From Paraburkholderia dilworthii (GTDB taxonomy: Bacteria; Pseudomonadota; Gammaproteobacteria; Burkholderiales; Burkholderiaceae): 64,000 nt of DNA. Below, piece after piece: positions 1 through 7,984 of this stretch. Each line of letters starts with the position of its first letter. Position 1 is the stretch's first letter. Made by a program: the position numbers and the translations under genes. A model generated the notes under the pieces. The model did no database searches, was not told the DNA's origin, and saw nothing but the letters and a program-made list of their open reading frames with translations. Location: the NCBI RefSeq assembly GCF_000472525.1, contig NZ_AWZT01000006.1, positions 158,943 through 222,942 of the forward strand, given 5' to 3'.

Positions 1-1475
1 TGACGGCCGAGGTTCTCGCCCAGCGCCAGCGCGAAGTCGTGCAGGCGCTGATGGCTGTCCTGCCGAACCACTGTCTGCTGTATCGCGACGAAGACACTGT
101 CGCGTACGACTGCGACGGCCTCGCCGCCTATCGTCGTCTGCCGCTGGCCGTCGCGTTGCCGGAAACGGAGTCGCAGGTCCAGCGAATCGTGCAGATCTGC
201 CATCGTCTCGGTGTGCCTATCGTGCCGCGCGGCGCGGGCACGGGCCTCTCCGGCGGCGCGATGCCGATTCGCCACGGCGTGGTCGTGTCGCTCGCGCGCT
301 TCAGGAAGATCGTCGAAGTCGATTCCTACGCGCGAACCGCCACGGTGCAACCGGGCGTGCGCAATCTGTCGATTTCGGAAGCGGCCGCACCGTACGGCTT
401 GTACTACGCACCGGACCCGTCGTCGCAGATTGCCTGCACGATTGGCGGCAATGTGTCGGAGAACTCGGGCGGCGTGCATTGCCTCAAATACGGCCTCACC
501 GTGCACAACGTGCTGCGCGTGCGCGCCGTGACGATGGAAGGCGACATCGTCGAATTCGGCTCGCTCGCGCCCGACGCACCCGGCCTCGATCTGCTCGCCG
601 TGCTGATCGGCAGCGAAGGCATGTTCGCGATCGTCACCGAAGTCACCGTCAAGCTGATCCCGAAACCGCAAACGGCGCAGGTCATCATGGCCAGTTTCGA
701 CGACGTCGTGAAAGGCGGCGATGCAGTCGCCGGCATCGTCGCGGCGGGCATCATTCCGGCTGGTCTCGAAATGATGGACAAACCGGCCACGCGCGCCGTC
801 GAAGAATTCGTGCACGCGGGCTACGACCTCGAAGCGGCAGCGATCCTGCTGTGCGAATCCGACGGCACGCCAGAGGAAGTCACCGACGAAATCGTCCGCA
901 TGACCGCGGTGCTGCGCGAACATGGCGCGACCCGCATCCAGATCTCGCGCACAGAAAACGAGCGGCTGCGCTTCTGGTCCGGCCGCAAGAACGCGTTCCC
1001 CGCCGCGGGCAGGATTTCGCCGGACTACTACTGCATGGACGGCACGGTGCCGCGCCGCAGTATCGGGCCGCTGCTCTCGCGCATCGAAGAGATGGAGAAA
1101 AAATACGGGCTGCGCTGCATCAACGTGTTTCATGCGGGCGACGGCAACATGCATCCGCTGATCCTCTTCAATGGCAACGACCAGGACGAATGGCACCGCG
1201 CGGAAGCGTTCGGCTCGGACATCCTGGAAGCCTGCGTCGAACTGGGCGGCACGGTGACGGGCGAGCACGGCGTCGGCATCGAAAAGATCAATTCGATGTG
1301 CGTGCAGTTCTCGCCCGAAGAGCGCGATGCGTTTCACGCCGTCAAACGTGCCTTCGATCCGGCCGGGCTGCTAAACCCGGACAAGGGAATTCCTACGCGA
1401 GCGCGTTGTGCGGAGTACGGCAAGATGCATGTGCGAGGCGGTCTGTTGCCGCATCCGGAATTGCCGCGCTTCTAG
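1..1475 (+). CDS. glcD: Glycolate oxidase subunit GlcD, FAD-binding (5' cut by one base)
   Basis: FAD-linked subunit of membrane-associated glycolate oxidase, which oxidises glycolate to glyoxylate. An N-terminal PCMH-type FAD-binding domain is visible (PRGAGTGLSGG, then IGGNVSENSGG), and the C-terminal FAD-oxidase half carries NVFHAGDGNMHP and TVTGEHGVG. The frame is open to the left edge and the window begins TG-ACG-GCC-GAG, so an ATG whose A lies just outside is the likely start. That gives about 491 residues, close to the family's ~499. A GTG at 39 and an ATG at 51 are the first internal starts, but they would remove conserved N-terminal helix. It is followed by glcE and glcF, the other two subunits. 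Confidence 0.93.
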   Translation, partial: TAEVLAQRQREVVQALMAVLPNHCLLYRDEDTVAYDCDGLAAYRRLPLAVALPETESQVQRIVQICHRLGVPIVPRGAGTGLSGGAMPIRHGVVVSLARFRKIVEVDSYARTATVQPGVRNLSISEAAAPYGLYYAPDPSSQIACTIGGNVSENSGGVHCLKYGLTVHNVLRVRAVTMEGDIVEFGSLAPDAPGLDLLAVLIGSEGMFAIVTEVTVKLIPKPQTAQVIMASFDDVVKGGDAVAGIVAAGIIPAGLEMMDKPATRAVEEFVHAGYDLEAAAILLCESDGTPEEVTDEIVRMTAVLREHGATRIQISRTENERLRFWSGRKNAFPAAGRISPDYYCMDGTVPRRSIGPLLSRIEEMEKKYGLRCINVFHAGDGNMHPLILFNGNDQDEWHRAEAFGSDILEACVELGGTVTGEHGVGIEKINSMCVQFSPEERDAFHAVKRAFDPAGLLNPDKGIPTRARCAEYGKMHVRGGLLPHPELPRF

Positions 1476-1555
1476 CGCCAAGCAACGCGCATAGACGGTT
1501 GTGGCGGCGTTTCACTCCATCCCACCCTGATTACCCGATGCGGGTCCGCTCCGGG

Positions 1556-1583
1556 TTGCCAGCGAGCCCCCGCCCGGTACAAT
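1556..1583 (+). promoter_or_regulatory. Candidate sigma-70 promoter for glcEF
   Basis: TTGCCA at 1556-1561 and TACAAT at 1578-1583 are separated by 16 bp and lie 28 bp before the glcE start. Each hexamer matches five of six consensus positions. The 136-bp gap after glcD is large for a tight operon, so glcE and glcF may have their own promoter. Sequence inference only. Confidence 0.4.
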
Positions 1584-1611
1584 CGATCGAAACACAACGA
1601 AGCAGGGCATC

Positions 1612-2700
1612 ATGGAAGAGGACGACATCGTCGCCGTATGGTCGGAACGCGTGCGTTCCGCCAGCGCCGCGGGACGCGCGTTGCGCATCCGCGGCGGCGG
1701 CACGAAAGACTGGTACGGCCAAACGCTGGAAGGCGAGATCCTCGACACGCGTGCTTATCGCGGCATCATCGCGTATGACCCGGCCGAGCTGGTGATCACC
1801 GCGCGCGCCGGCACGCCGCTGCTCGAAATCGAAGCCGCGCTCGCCGAACACAATCAGATGCTCGCCTTCGAGCCGCCGCACTTTGGGCCGCAAGCCACTT
1901 TCGGCGGCTGCGTGGCCGCAGGCATCGCCGGCCCGCGCCGTCCGTCGGCCGGTGCGGCGCGCGACTTCGTGCTCGGCGCGGTCATCATGAACGGCCAGGG
2001 GCAGACACTGCATTTTGGCGGCCAGGTGGTGAAAAACGTCGCCGGTTATGACGTCTCCCGTTTGATGGCGGGTTCGCTCGGCACGCTCGGGCTGATCCTC
2101 GAACTCTCGGTCAAGGTTCTGCCGCAGCCGCAGGCCGAGACCACGCTCAAGTTCGACATGAACGGCACCGACGCGGTCCGCAAGCTCAACGAATGGGGCG
2201 GCCGGCCGCTGCCGATCACCGCGAGCGCGTGGCGGCACGGTACGCTCGCCGTGCGTCTCGCGGGCGCGGAGAGCGCGGTCAAGTCGGCGCGTTCGTCGCT
2301 GGGCGGCGAGGTTGTCGATGCCGTCGAGGCCGAACGCTTCTGGGCGGGCCTGCGCGAACAGACCGACTCGTTCTTCGCCGCGATTCCGCCGAAAGCCGCG
2401 CTATGGCGGCTCGCGCTGCCGTCCATCACCGAGCCGCTGCAACTGCCCGGCGCACAATTGATGGAATGGGGCGGCGCGCAGCGCTGGTGGATCACGGACA
2501 CCGACGCGCAAACGGTGCGCATCAGCGCGAAGCAAGCCGGCGGCCACGCGACGATCTTCCGCACGGGTCTCGGCTACGACCGTGGCGCGGGCGTGTTCAC
2601 ACCGCTGCCGGCGCCGCTGATGAAAATCCATCGCGGCCTGAAAACCGCTTTCGACCCGGCCCGCATCTTCAATCGCGGCCGTCTCTACCCCGACTTTTGA
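1612..2700 (+). CDS. glcE: Glycolate oxidase subunit GlcE, FAD-binding
   Basis: Second flavin-binding subunit of glycolate oxidase. The 362-residue protein has the truncated PCMH FAD domain typical of GlcE: LRIRGGGTKDWYG near residue 25, FGGCVAAGIAGPRR near 100 and VVKNVAGYDVSRL near 140. Its short C-terminal half ends in AFDPARIFNRGRLYPDF, the usual GlcE end. The ATG at 1612 gives the expected N-terminus. The stop is 7 nt before glcF, so the two are probably translated from one message. Confidence 0.93.
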   Translation: MEEDDIVAVWSERVRSASAAGRALRIRGGGTKDWYGQTLEGEILDTRAYRGIIAYDPAELVITARAGTPLLEIEAALAEHNQMLAFEPPHFGPQATFGGCVAAGIAGPRRPSAGAARDFVLGAVIMNGQGQTLHFGGQVVKNVAGYDVSRLMAGSLGTLGLILELSVKVLPQPQAETTLKFDMNGTDAVRKLNEWGGRPLPITASAWRHGTLAVRLAGAESAVKSARSSLGGEVVDAVEAERFWAGLREQTDSFFAAIPPKAALWRLALPSITEPLQLPGAQLMEWGGAQRWWITDTDAQTVRISAKQAGGHATIFRTGLGYDRGAGVFTPLPAPLMKIHRGLKTAFDPARIFNRGRLYPDF

Positions 2701-2707
2701 GCGCGCG

Positions 2708-3934
2708 ATGCAAACCAATCTCGCGGACTTCATTCGCAATACGCCCGATGGCGACGAAGCCGACGCCATTCTGCGCAATTGCGTGCACTGCGGCTTCTGC
2801 ACGGCCACCTGCCCGACCTATCAACTGCTCGGCGATGAACTCGACGGCCCGCGCGGCCGCATCTATCTAATCAAGCAGATGGTGGAAGGCGCGGAAGTCA
2901 CGCGCAGCACGCAGGTTCACCTCGACCGGTGCCTCACTTGCCGCAATTGCGAAACGACCTGCCCGTCGGGCGTGCAGTACGGCAAGCTGGTCGAAATCGG
3001 CCGCAAGATCACCGAAGAAAAAGTAAAGCGCCCGCTCGGCCAGCGCCTCACGCGCAGGTTCCTCGCGAGCTTCGTGCCGAACAGCGCGCTCTTCACGCCG
3101 ACCATGCGGGTCGGCCAGCATTTCCGTGCGCTGCTGCCGCGCAAACTGCGCGACAAGGTGCCGGCGCGGCAGCGTCCGCTCGAATGGCCGACCGCGAACC
3201 ACACGCGCAAGATGCTGATGCTCGCGGGCTGCGTGCAACCGTCGATGATGCCCAACGTCAACGTCGCCACCGCGCGCGTGCTCGATGCGCTCGGCATCGA
3301 AACGCTGGTCGCGCCGGACGCCGGCTGCTGCGGCGCGGTTCGTCTGCATCTCGGCTACAACGACGAAGCGCTCGACGACATGCGCGCCAACATCGACGCG
3401 TGGTGGCCGTATGTCGAACAGGGTGTCGAGGCGATCGTGATGAACGCGTCGGGCTGCGGCGCGACTGTGAAGGAATACGCGCACCTGTTGCGCCACGATC
3501 CGGCCTATGCGGAGAAAGCGCGCCGCATCGTCGAATTGACACGCGACATCGCGGAGATTTTGCCGGAGTTCGAGGAACAACTTCTGTCCGTCACGCGCCG
3601 CCGTGCGATTCACACGGTTGCTTTTCATCCGCCCTGCACGTTGCAGCACGGACAGCAGGTGCGCGGCAAGGTCGAGCATCTGTTGACAAAGCTCGGCCTG
3701 GACGTGCGTCTGCCCGCCGACAATCACCTGTGCTGCGGCTCCGCCGGCACCTACTCGCTCACGCAGCCGAGGCTCTCGTATGCGCTGCGCGATCAGAAGC
3801 TCGAGCGGCTTCATGCGCAGGAGCCGCAAGTGATCGTGTCGGCGAACGTCGGCTGCATTTCGCATTTGCAGAGCGGCACGTCGACACCGGTCGCGCACTG
3901 GATCGAACTGGTCGAGCACATGCTGTCCGTATAA
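2708..3934 (+). CDS. glcF: Glycolate oxidase iron-sulfur subunit GlcF
   Basis: Electron-transfer subunit of glycolate oxidase, 408 residues. Two [4Fe-4S] motifs are visible in the first 100 residues: CVHCGFCTATCP and CLTCRNCETTCP. They are followed by two CCG domains with cysteine-rich cores, APDAGCCGAVRLH and DNHLCCGSAG. The architecture and length match E. coli GlcF. GlcD, GlcE and GlcF together pass electrons from glycolate to the respiratory quinone pool. The last codons contain a TATAAT, described separately. Confidence 0.95.
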   Translation: MQTNLADFIRNTPDGDEADAILRNCVHCGFCTATCPTYQLLGDELDGPRGRIYLIKQMVEGAEVTRSTQVHLDRCLTCRNCETTCPSGVQYGKLVEIGRKITEEKVKRPLGQRLTRRFLASFVPNSALFTPTMRVGQHFRALLPRKLRDKVPARQRPLEWPTANHTRKMLMLAGCVQPSMMPNVNVATARVLDALGIETLVAPDAGCCGAVRLHLGYNDEALDDMRANIDAWWPYVEQGVEAIVMNASGCGATVKEYAHLLRHDPAYAEKARRIVELTRDIAEILPEFEEQLLSVTRRRAIHTVAFHPPCTLQHGQQVRGKVEHLLTKLGLDVRLPADNHLCCGSAGTYSLTQPRLSYALRDQKLERLHAQEPQVIVSANVGCISHLQSGTSTPVAHWIELVEHMLSV

Positions 3935-3936
3935 TC
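3931..3936 (+). promoter_or_regulatory. Candidate -10 hexamer for yggS overlapping the glcF stop
   Basis: A perfect TATAAT overlaps the last codons of glcF and lies 33 bp before the yggS ATG. No good -35 hexamer is present at 16-18 bp, so this is weak evidence for a separate promoter. Confidence 0.25.
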
Positions 3937-3969
3937 GGGGCATCGCCTTCCGTCCGGTTCCGTTCGTTC

Positions 3970-4668
3970 ATGCCCGATCTGATTCATAACCTCGAAGCAG
4001 TGCAGCAGCGCATCGCAATGGCCGCGCACGTGGCCGGGCGCGACGCGCGTTCCATCGCCCTGCTCGCGGTCTCGAAGACCTTTCCCGCCGAAGACGTGCG
4101 TGCCGCGCATGCCGCCGGTCAACGCGCATTCGGCGAAAACTACGTGCAGGAAGCGCTCACGAAAATCGAAGCGCTCGCCGATTTACGCGGCACGCTGGAA
4201 TGGCATTTCATCGGCCCGTTGCAGTCGAACAAGACGCGGCCGGTCGCCGAAAACTTCGACTGGGTGCACTCGGTCGATCGCCTGAAGATCGCGCAGCGGC
4301 TTTCCGAACAACGGCCCGACGATCTGCCGCCGCTGAATGTTTGCTTGCAGGTCAACATCAGCGGCGAGGCTTCGAAAAGCGGCGTCAGCGTCGCGGAAGC
4401 TCGTGAAGTCGCGAGAGAAATCGCCGCGCTGCCCAAGCTCACATTGCGCGGCCTGATGGCGATTCCCGAGCCGGCCGGCAGCATCGACGAACAGCGCGTG
4501 CCGCATCGCCGGTTGCGCGAACTGTTCGAGCGTCTGCTCGACGAAGGCCTTCATCTCGACACGCTCTCGATGGGCATGTCGAGCGATCTGGAGGCCGCGG
4601 TGCTCGAAGGCGCGACCATCGTGCGCGTGGGCACCGCGATCTTCGGCGCGCGCGATTACTCGAACTAG
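3970..4668 (+). CDS. yggS: YggS/PLPBP family pyridoxal-phosphate homeostasis protein
   Basis: PLP-binding protein of the YggS/PROSC family (232 residues), involved in vitamin B6 and amino/keto-acid homeostasis rather than a known reaction. Family hallmarks are visible: the PLP lysine in LLAVSKTFP at residue 36 (the E. coli position), FGENYVQEA, WHFIGPLQSNK, and the C-terminal SMGMSSDLEAA with GTAIFG. The ATG at 3970 gives the standard start; longer in-frame reading upstream is the out-of-frame shadow of glcF. It precedes proC, a conserved pairing in proteobacteria. Confidence 0.94.
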   Translation: MPDLIHNLEAVQQRIAMAAHVAGRDARSIALLAVSKTFPAEDVRAAHAAGQRAFGENYVQEALTKIEALADLRGTLEWHFIGPLQSNKTRPVAENFDWVHSVDRLKIAQRLSEQRPDDLPPLNVCLQVNISGEASKSGVSVAEAREVAREIAALPKLTLRGLMAIPEPAGSIDEQRVPHRRLRELFERLLDEGLHLDTLSMGMSSDLEAAVLEGATIVRVGTAIFGARDYSN

Positions 4669-4763
4669 CGGTTTCAGACGCGGTTGCAGACGCGGTTGCA
4701 AGCGCGGTATCGGACGCGGTATCAAGTGCGATCGCAAATGCAGTGACAAGCGCGGTTGCAAGC
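4668..4763. repeat. 12-bp degenerate tandem array, 8 copies
   Basis: Eight consecutive 12-bp units begin at the last base of the yggS stop and fill most of the yggS-proC gap. The best unit is GCGGTTGCAAGC. Differences fall mostly at positions 3, 6, 9 and 12 of the unit. In the frame starting at 4668 the units read as A-V-(S/A/T)-(D/S/N), although that frame has no credible start and continues out of frame into proC. Confidence 0.85.
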
Positions 4764-4788
4764 GCTCAATCAAACTTTCCGGAACATC

Positions 4789-5604
4789 ATGAAAATTGCT
4801 TTTATCGGCGGCGGCAACATGGCTGCGGCGTTGATCGGCGGTCTTATCAAGCGTGGAGTGGCGCCCGCCGATCTGTACGCGATCGATCCCAACGAAGACG
4901 CGCGCAAGCGCAACGAAGATCAGTTCGGCATCAAGACCGGCGCCGCCGCCGATGCCGCACTCGCCGCATATGACGCCGTCGTGCTCGCAGTAAAGCCGCA
5001 GATACTAAAGACCGTCGCCGAGTCGCTGGCGCCGCATCTGAAGGCGTCGCAACTGGCAATCAGCATCGTCGCAGGCATTCGCATGGACGACATGGCGCGC
5101 TGGCTCAACGGCCACACGCGGATCGTGCGCGTCATGCCGAATACGCCGGCGTTGATCGGCATGGGCGTCGCCGGATTGACCGCGACCGCCAGCGTCGATG
5201 AAGCGGGCCGCGCGCTTGCATCGCAGGTATTAAACGCAGTGGGCCAAACCGTATGGTTCGACGACGAAGCCAAAATCGACGCCGTCACCGCGATTTCGGG
5301 AAGCGGCCCGGCCTACGTGTTTTACTTCATCGAAGCGTTGCAGGAAGCCGCGCGCCAACTCGGCATGGACGAAGCGCAAGGCCGCGCGCTCGCCGTCGCG
5401 ACCTTCACCGGAGCCGCGCAACTGGCGGCGAATTCGGACGAGCCGCCGAGCGTATTGCGCGAACGCGTGACATCGAAGGGCGGCACGACGGCCGCGGCGC
5501 TCGCGTCGTTCGACGCTAGCGGCATCAAGGAAGCGATCGTGCGAGGCGCGCTCGCCGCCGATGCACGCGCGAAAGAAATGGGCGACGAGTTCGGCAAGCA
5601 GTAA
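4789..5604 (+). CDS. proC: Pyrroline-5-carboxylate reductase
   Basis: Catalyses the last step of proline synthesis, reducing pyrroline-5-carboxylate with NAD(P)H. The 271-residue protein has the N-terminal Rossmann glycine motif (KIAFIGGGNMAAALIGG), the VMPNTPALIGMG stretch and the C-terminal ProC signature around GSGPAYVFYFIEAL and VTSKGGTTAAAL. The ATG at 4789 places the Rossmann strand at residue 2, as in the family; the upstream TTG at 4756 would add repeat-derived residues. It lies downstream of yggS, separated by the 12-bp array. Confidence 0.96.
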   Translation: MKIAFIGGGNMAAALIGGLIKRGVAPADLYAIDPNEDARKRNEDQFGIKTGAAADAALAAYDAVVLAVKPQILKTVAESLAPHLKASQLAISIVAGIRMDDMARWLNGHTRIVRVMPNTPALIGMGVAGLTATASVDEAGRALASQVLNAVGQTVWFDDEAKIDAVTAISGSGPAYVFYFIEALQEAARQLGMDEAQGRALAVATFTGAAQLAANSDEPPSVLRERVTSKGGTTAAALASFDASGIKEAIVRGALAADARAKEMGDEFGKQ

Positions 5605-5870
5605 CGGCGGGCATCGCCGGGTACCGCGTACTGCTTGCAGCCTAACGCTGCTGCGTACCGCTTATCGCCTATCACCTGCTAAAGCGGCAGACGCCGTAGG
5701 TGCGCGCGGCCTTTATTCAACCCGATCCGCGCTTACGGCAGACGAAGGTGCGTCCGGCGCGCTCGCGGCCTCAACGGCTGTGGCACGGAACCGGCGAATA
5801 TGCCGGCGACGGTTGACGAGCAAAAAAAGAAGAGATAACAGGGGCACGCGCATAACGCCTTGCTAAAGAC

Positions 5871-6734
5871 TCAAAACGAAGCCACCGCATAATGCGCGGC
5901 AATACCGACGAACAACGCGCCGCCCAGCCAGTTGTTATGCCGGAACGCCGCGAAGCACGCCATCCGCTCACGGTTGCGAATCAGCGTGTAGTGATAGACC
6001 GCACAGCCCGCCGCACCGATCCACCCCAACCAGTACAGCGCGCCGAAACCGAGCATCACGCCGATGCCGACGTAGATTCCAAGCGTCACCGCATAGCAGA
6101 GCATGATCGCGGCCACGTCGAAGCGGCCGAACGTCAGCGCCGAAGTGCGAATGCCGATCTTGATGTCGTCGTCGCGATCGACCATTGCATATTCGGTGTC
6201 GTAAGCAACCGACCAGAATACGTTGGCGAGCAGCATGACCCAGGCGAGCGTCGGCACCTGGTTCTGCACGGCCGCGAACGCCATCGGAATACCGAAGCCG
6301 AATGCGATACCCAGATACGCCTGCGGAATGGCGAAGAAACGCTTGGTGAACGGATACGAGCCGGCGACGAACAGCGCGGCCACCGACAACTCCTTCGTCA
6401 ACGTATTGAGCGGCAGAATCAGCAGAAAAGCCAGCAGCGACAAACCGGCCGCGAGCGCCACGGCTTCCCACGCCGTCACCTTGCCCGACGTGATCGGCCG
6501 ATTCTCGGTGCGCTTCACATAGCGGTCGAAATCGCGGTCGGCGTAGTCGTTGATCGCACAGCCCGCGGAGCGCATCAGCACGGTGCCCACCGTGAAAATC
6601 ACGAGCAGCGGCCAGGACGGATGTCCGTCGGACGCGATCCACAGCGCGTTGAGCGTCGGCCAAAGCAGCAGCAGACTGCCGATAGGCTTGTCCATACGCA
6701 CGAGGCGCAGATAGAGCGGAAGTCGGGCGAACAT
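5871..6734 (-). CDS. ubiA: 4-hydroxybenzoate octaprenyltransferase
   Basis: Integral-membrane prenyltransferase that attaches the polyprenyl tail to 4-hydroxybenzoate in ubiquinone synthesis. The 287-residue protein has about eight or nine hydrophobic segments. Both Asp-rich catalytic loops are present: [16 protein letters not shown] near residue 70 and [16 protein letters not shown] near 190. These bind Mg2+ and the prenyl diphosphate. The ATG at 6734 gives [19 protein letters not shown], the usual UbiA start. It converges with proC across a 266-bp gap that shows no other feature. Confidence 0.96.
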   Translation of the reverse strand: MFARLPLYLRLVRMDKPIGSLLLLWPTLNALWIASDGHPSWPLLVIFTVGTVLMRSAGCAINDYADRDFDRYVKRTENRPITSGKVTAWEAVALAAGLSLLAFLLILPLNTLTKELSVAALFVAGSYPFTKRFFAIPQAYLGIAFGFGIPMAFAAVQNQVPTLAWVMLLANVFWSVAYDTEYAMVDRDDDIKIGIRTSALTFGRFDVAAIMLCYAVTLGIYVGIGVMLGFGALYWLGWIGAAGCAVYHYTLIRNRERMACFAAFRHNNWLGGALFVGIAAHYAVASF

Positions 6735-6866
6735 GGCGAACTCGGTGAAGGCAGGTGAAATGCGAAAACGGTGCCGCTATTTTACGGGATGCCGCCGGCG
6801 GGCAGCGCCGGTGCGGCTCGCACGTCAAAGGCTCATGCCGCGACAGCGGTTTCGAAAGCCCGCCGC

Positions 6867-6895
6867 AAAAAAAGCCTCCCGCGAGGGGAGGCTTT
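6867..6895 (-). terminator. Rho-independent terminator downstream of dps
   Basis: Read on the minus strand, AAAGCCTCCC and GGGAGGCTTT form a 10-bp stem with a 5-nt loop, followed by a run of seven T. It lies about 118 nt past the dps stop and before ubiA. Confidence 0.85.
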
Positions 6896-7012
6896 GGCAT
6901 ATGCAGATCTACGTGGCTGTGTCGGTTGTTCCTGTCAATTGCGGCTCCGGTGAACCAGACCGGAACAAAACCGAGCGGACCGAACCGGCAATGAGCCGGC
7001 AACTTCGCCGAA

Positions 7013-7501
7013 TCAGGCCAGCATGGAGCGCAGCATCCACGCGGTCTTTTCGTGCGTCTGCATGCGCTGCGTCAGCAGGTCGGCGGTCGGCTCGTCGTTC
7101 GCGGCTTCCGTCGACGGGAAAATCGCGCGCGCGGTACGCACCACCGCTTCCTGACCTTCCACCAGCTGGCGGATCATTTCCTCGGCAGCCGGCACGCCGT
7201 CCGCTTCCGGAATCGACGACAGCTTCGCGAAGTCCTTGTAGCTGCCTGGCGCATGCACGCCGAGCGCGCGAATCCGTTCAGCGATCGAATCGACGGCGAG
7301 CGCCAGTTCGTTGTATTGCGTTTCGAACATCAGGTGCAGCGTGTTGAACATCGGACCCGTCACGTTCCAGTGAAAGTTGTGGGTCTTCAGGTACAGCGTG
7401 TAGGTGTCCGCGAGCAGACGCGACAGACCTTCCGCGATCTTCTTGCGATCCTTGTCGCTGATCCCGATATTGACGTGCTGTACAGCTTCTTTTTTGGCCA
7501 T
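7013..7501 (-). CDS. dps: Dps family ferritin-like DNA-protection protein
   Basis: Dodecameric mini-ferritin that oxidises Fe(II) with H2O2 and shields DNA. The protein has 162 residues. The ferroxidase ligands sit where E. coli Dps has them after a shift of seven: His44 and His56 in HNFHWNV...LHLMFE, then Asp71 and Glu75 in [12 protein letters not shown] strong Shine-Dalgarno (AAAGGAG) precedes the ATG at 7501. The gene is on the same strand as, and downstream of, oxyR and catalase. In B. pseudomallei dpsA belongs to the OxyR regulon next to a catalase gene, so shared control is likely. No clear OxyR motif was found just before dps. Confidence 0.95.
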   Translation of the reverse strand: MAKKEAVQHVNIGISDKDRKKIAEGLSRLLADTYTLYLKTHNFHWNVTGPMFNTLHLMFETQYNELALAVDSIAERIRALGVHAPGSYKDFAKLSSIPEADGVPAAEEMIRQLVEGQEAVVRTARAIFPSTEAANDEPTADLLTQRMQTHEKTAWMLRSMLA

Positions 7502-7748
7502 GATGACTCCTTTGAAGAGTGATACGAACCGGTGGCGAAGTAAGTGCGTGCCATAGGCCTGCTGACGGCGAACCCGGCAGAATGAGCGCTCGACAGTTTA
7601 TCTTAGAAAGGCGCTTGACTCGTGTGGCCCACGGTCACTACGCTGCGCGCGCGCCTTGCGATGCCCTGCGCCTGTCTCAGCAGTGGCTCCCTGCCGCAAG
7701 CCGAGACCGACACCCATGCATGCGCCCTCTGGTATCGTCTCGCGCCCT

Positions 7749-7910
7749 CTACCCGCCAAACGCGTGTTGCAGCGCTTGCGCCGCGATCACCGCGAGCCCG
7801 CTCGTCACGATCGCGAAGCCCAAGGCTCTGCGCATTCTCAACGCATATTGCCGTTGCGCGCGATGAGCGGCCGACGATCTGCCGGCAGTGGCCTTCATCA
7901 TCTCGATCAT
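7749..7910 (-). CDS. Small 53-residue single-pass membrane protein (unknown)
   Basis: Not recognised. A 53-codon ORF starts at an ATG at 7910 with a GAGGAG Shine-Dalgarno 8 nt upstream and ends in TAG. The N-terminal half is basic (RSSAAHRAQRQYALRMRR). It is followed by one hydrophobic helix (ALGFAIVTSGLAVIAAQAL, residues 29-47), giving a positive-inside membrane anchor pattern. It lies between catalase and dps on the same strand, 74 bp after the catalase stop, which suggests a role or at least co-expression in the peroxide response. Codon choice is typical of the neighbours. It could still be a chance ORF. Confidence 0.55.
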   Translation of the reverse strand: MIEMMKATAGRSSAAHRAQRQYALRMRRALGFAIVTSGLAVIAAQALQHAFGG

Positions 7911-7950
7911 AAGCGTGCTCCTCGGTTCGCCCGGTTTCTATCGATATTCG

Positions 7951-7970
7951 CGGGGCGCCGGCGCGCCCCG
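7951..7970. other. GC-rich hairpin after the catalase gene
   Basis: CGGGGCGC and GCGCCCCG form an 8-bp perfect stem with a 4-nt loop, 15 nt past the catalase stop and 40 nt before the 53-codon ORF. There is no T-run, so it may act as a partial terminator or an RNA 3'-end stabiliser within the catalase-dps transcript. Confidence 0.5.
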
Positions 7971-7984
7971 CCTGTGCCTGCCCG

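Noticed and set aside
2929..4668. A 579-codon plus-strand frame joining an internal part of glcF to yggS
   Set aside because: Its first two-thirds are the Arg/Ala-rich out-of-frame shadow of glcF; only the yggS part from 3970 is a real protein.
4743..4973. Protein-coding reading of the 12-bp array (76 codons)
   Set aside because: The frame runs on into an Arg-rich shadow of proC and has no ribosome-binding site.
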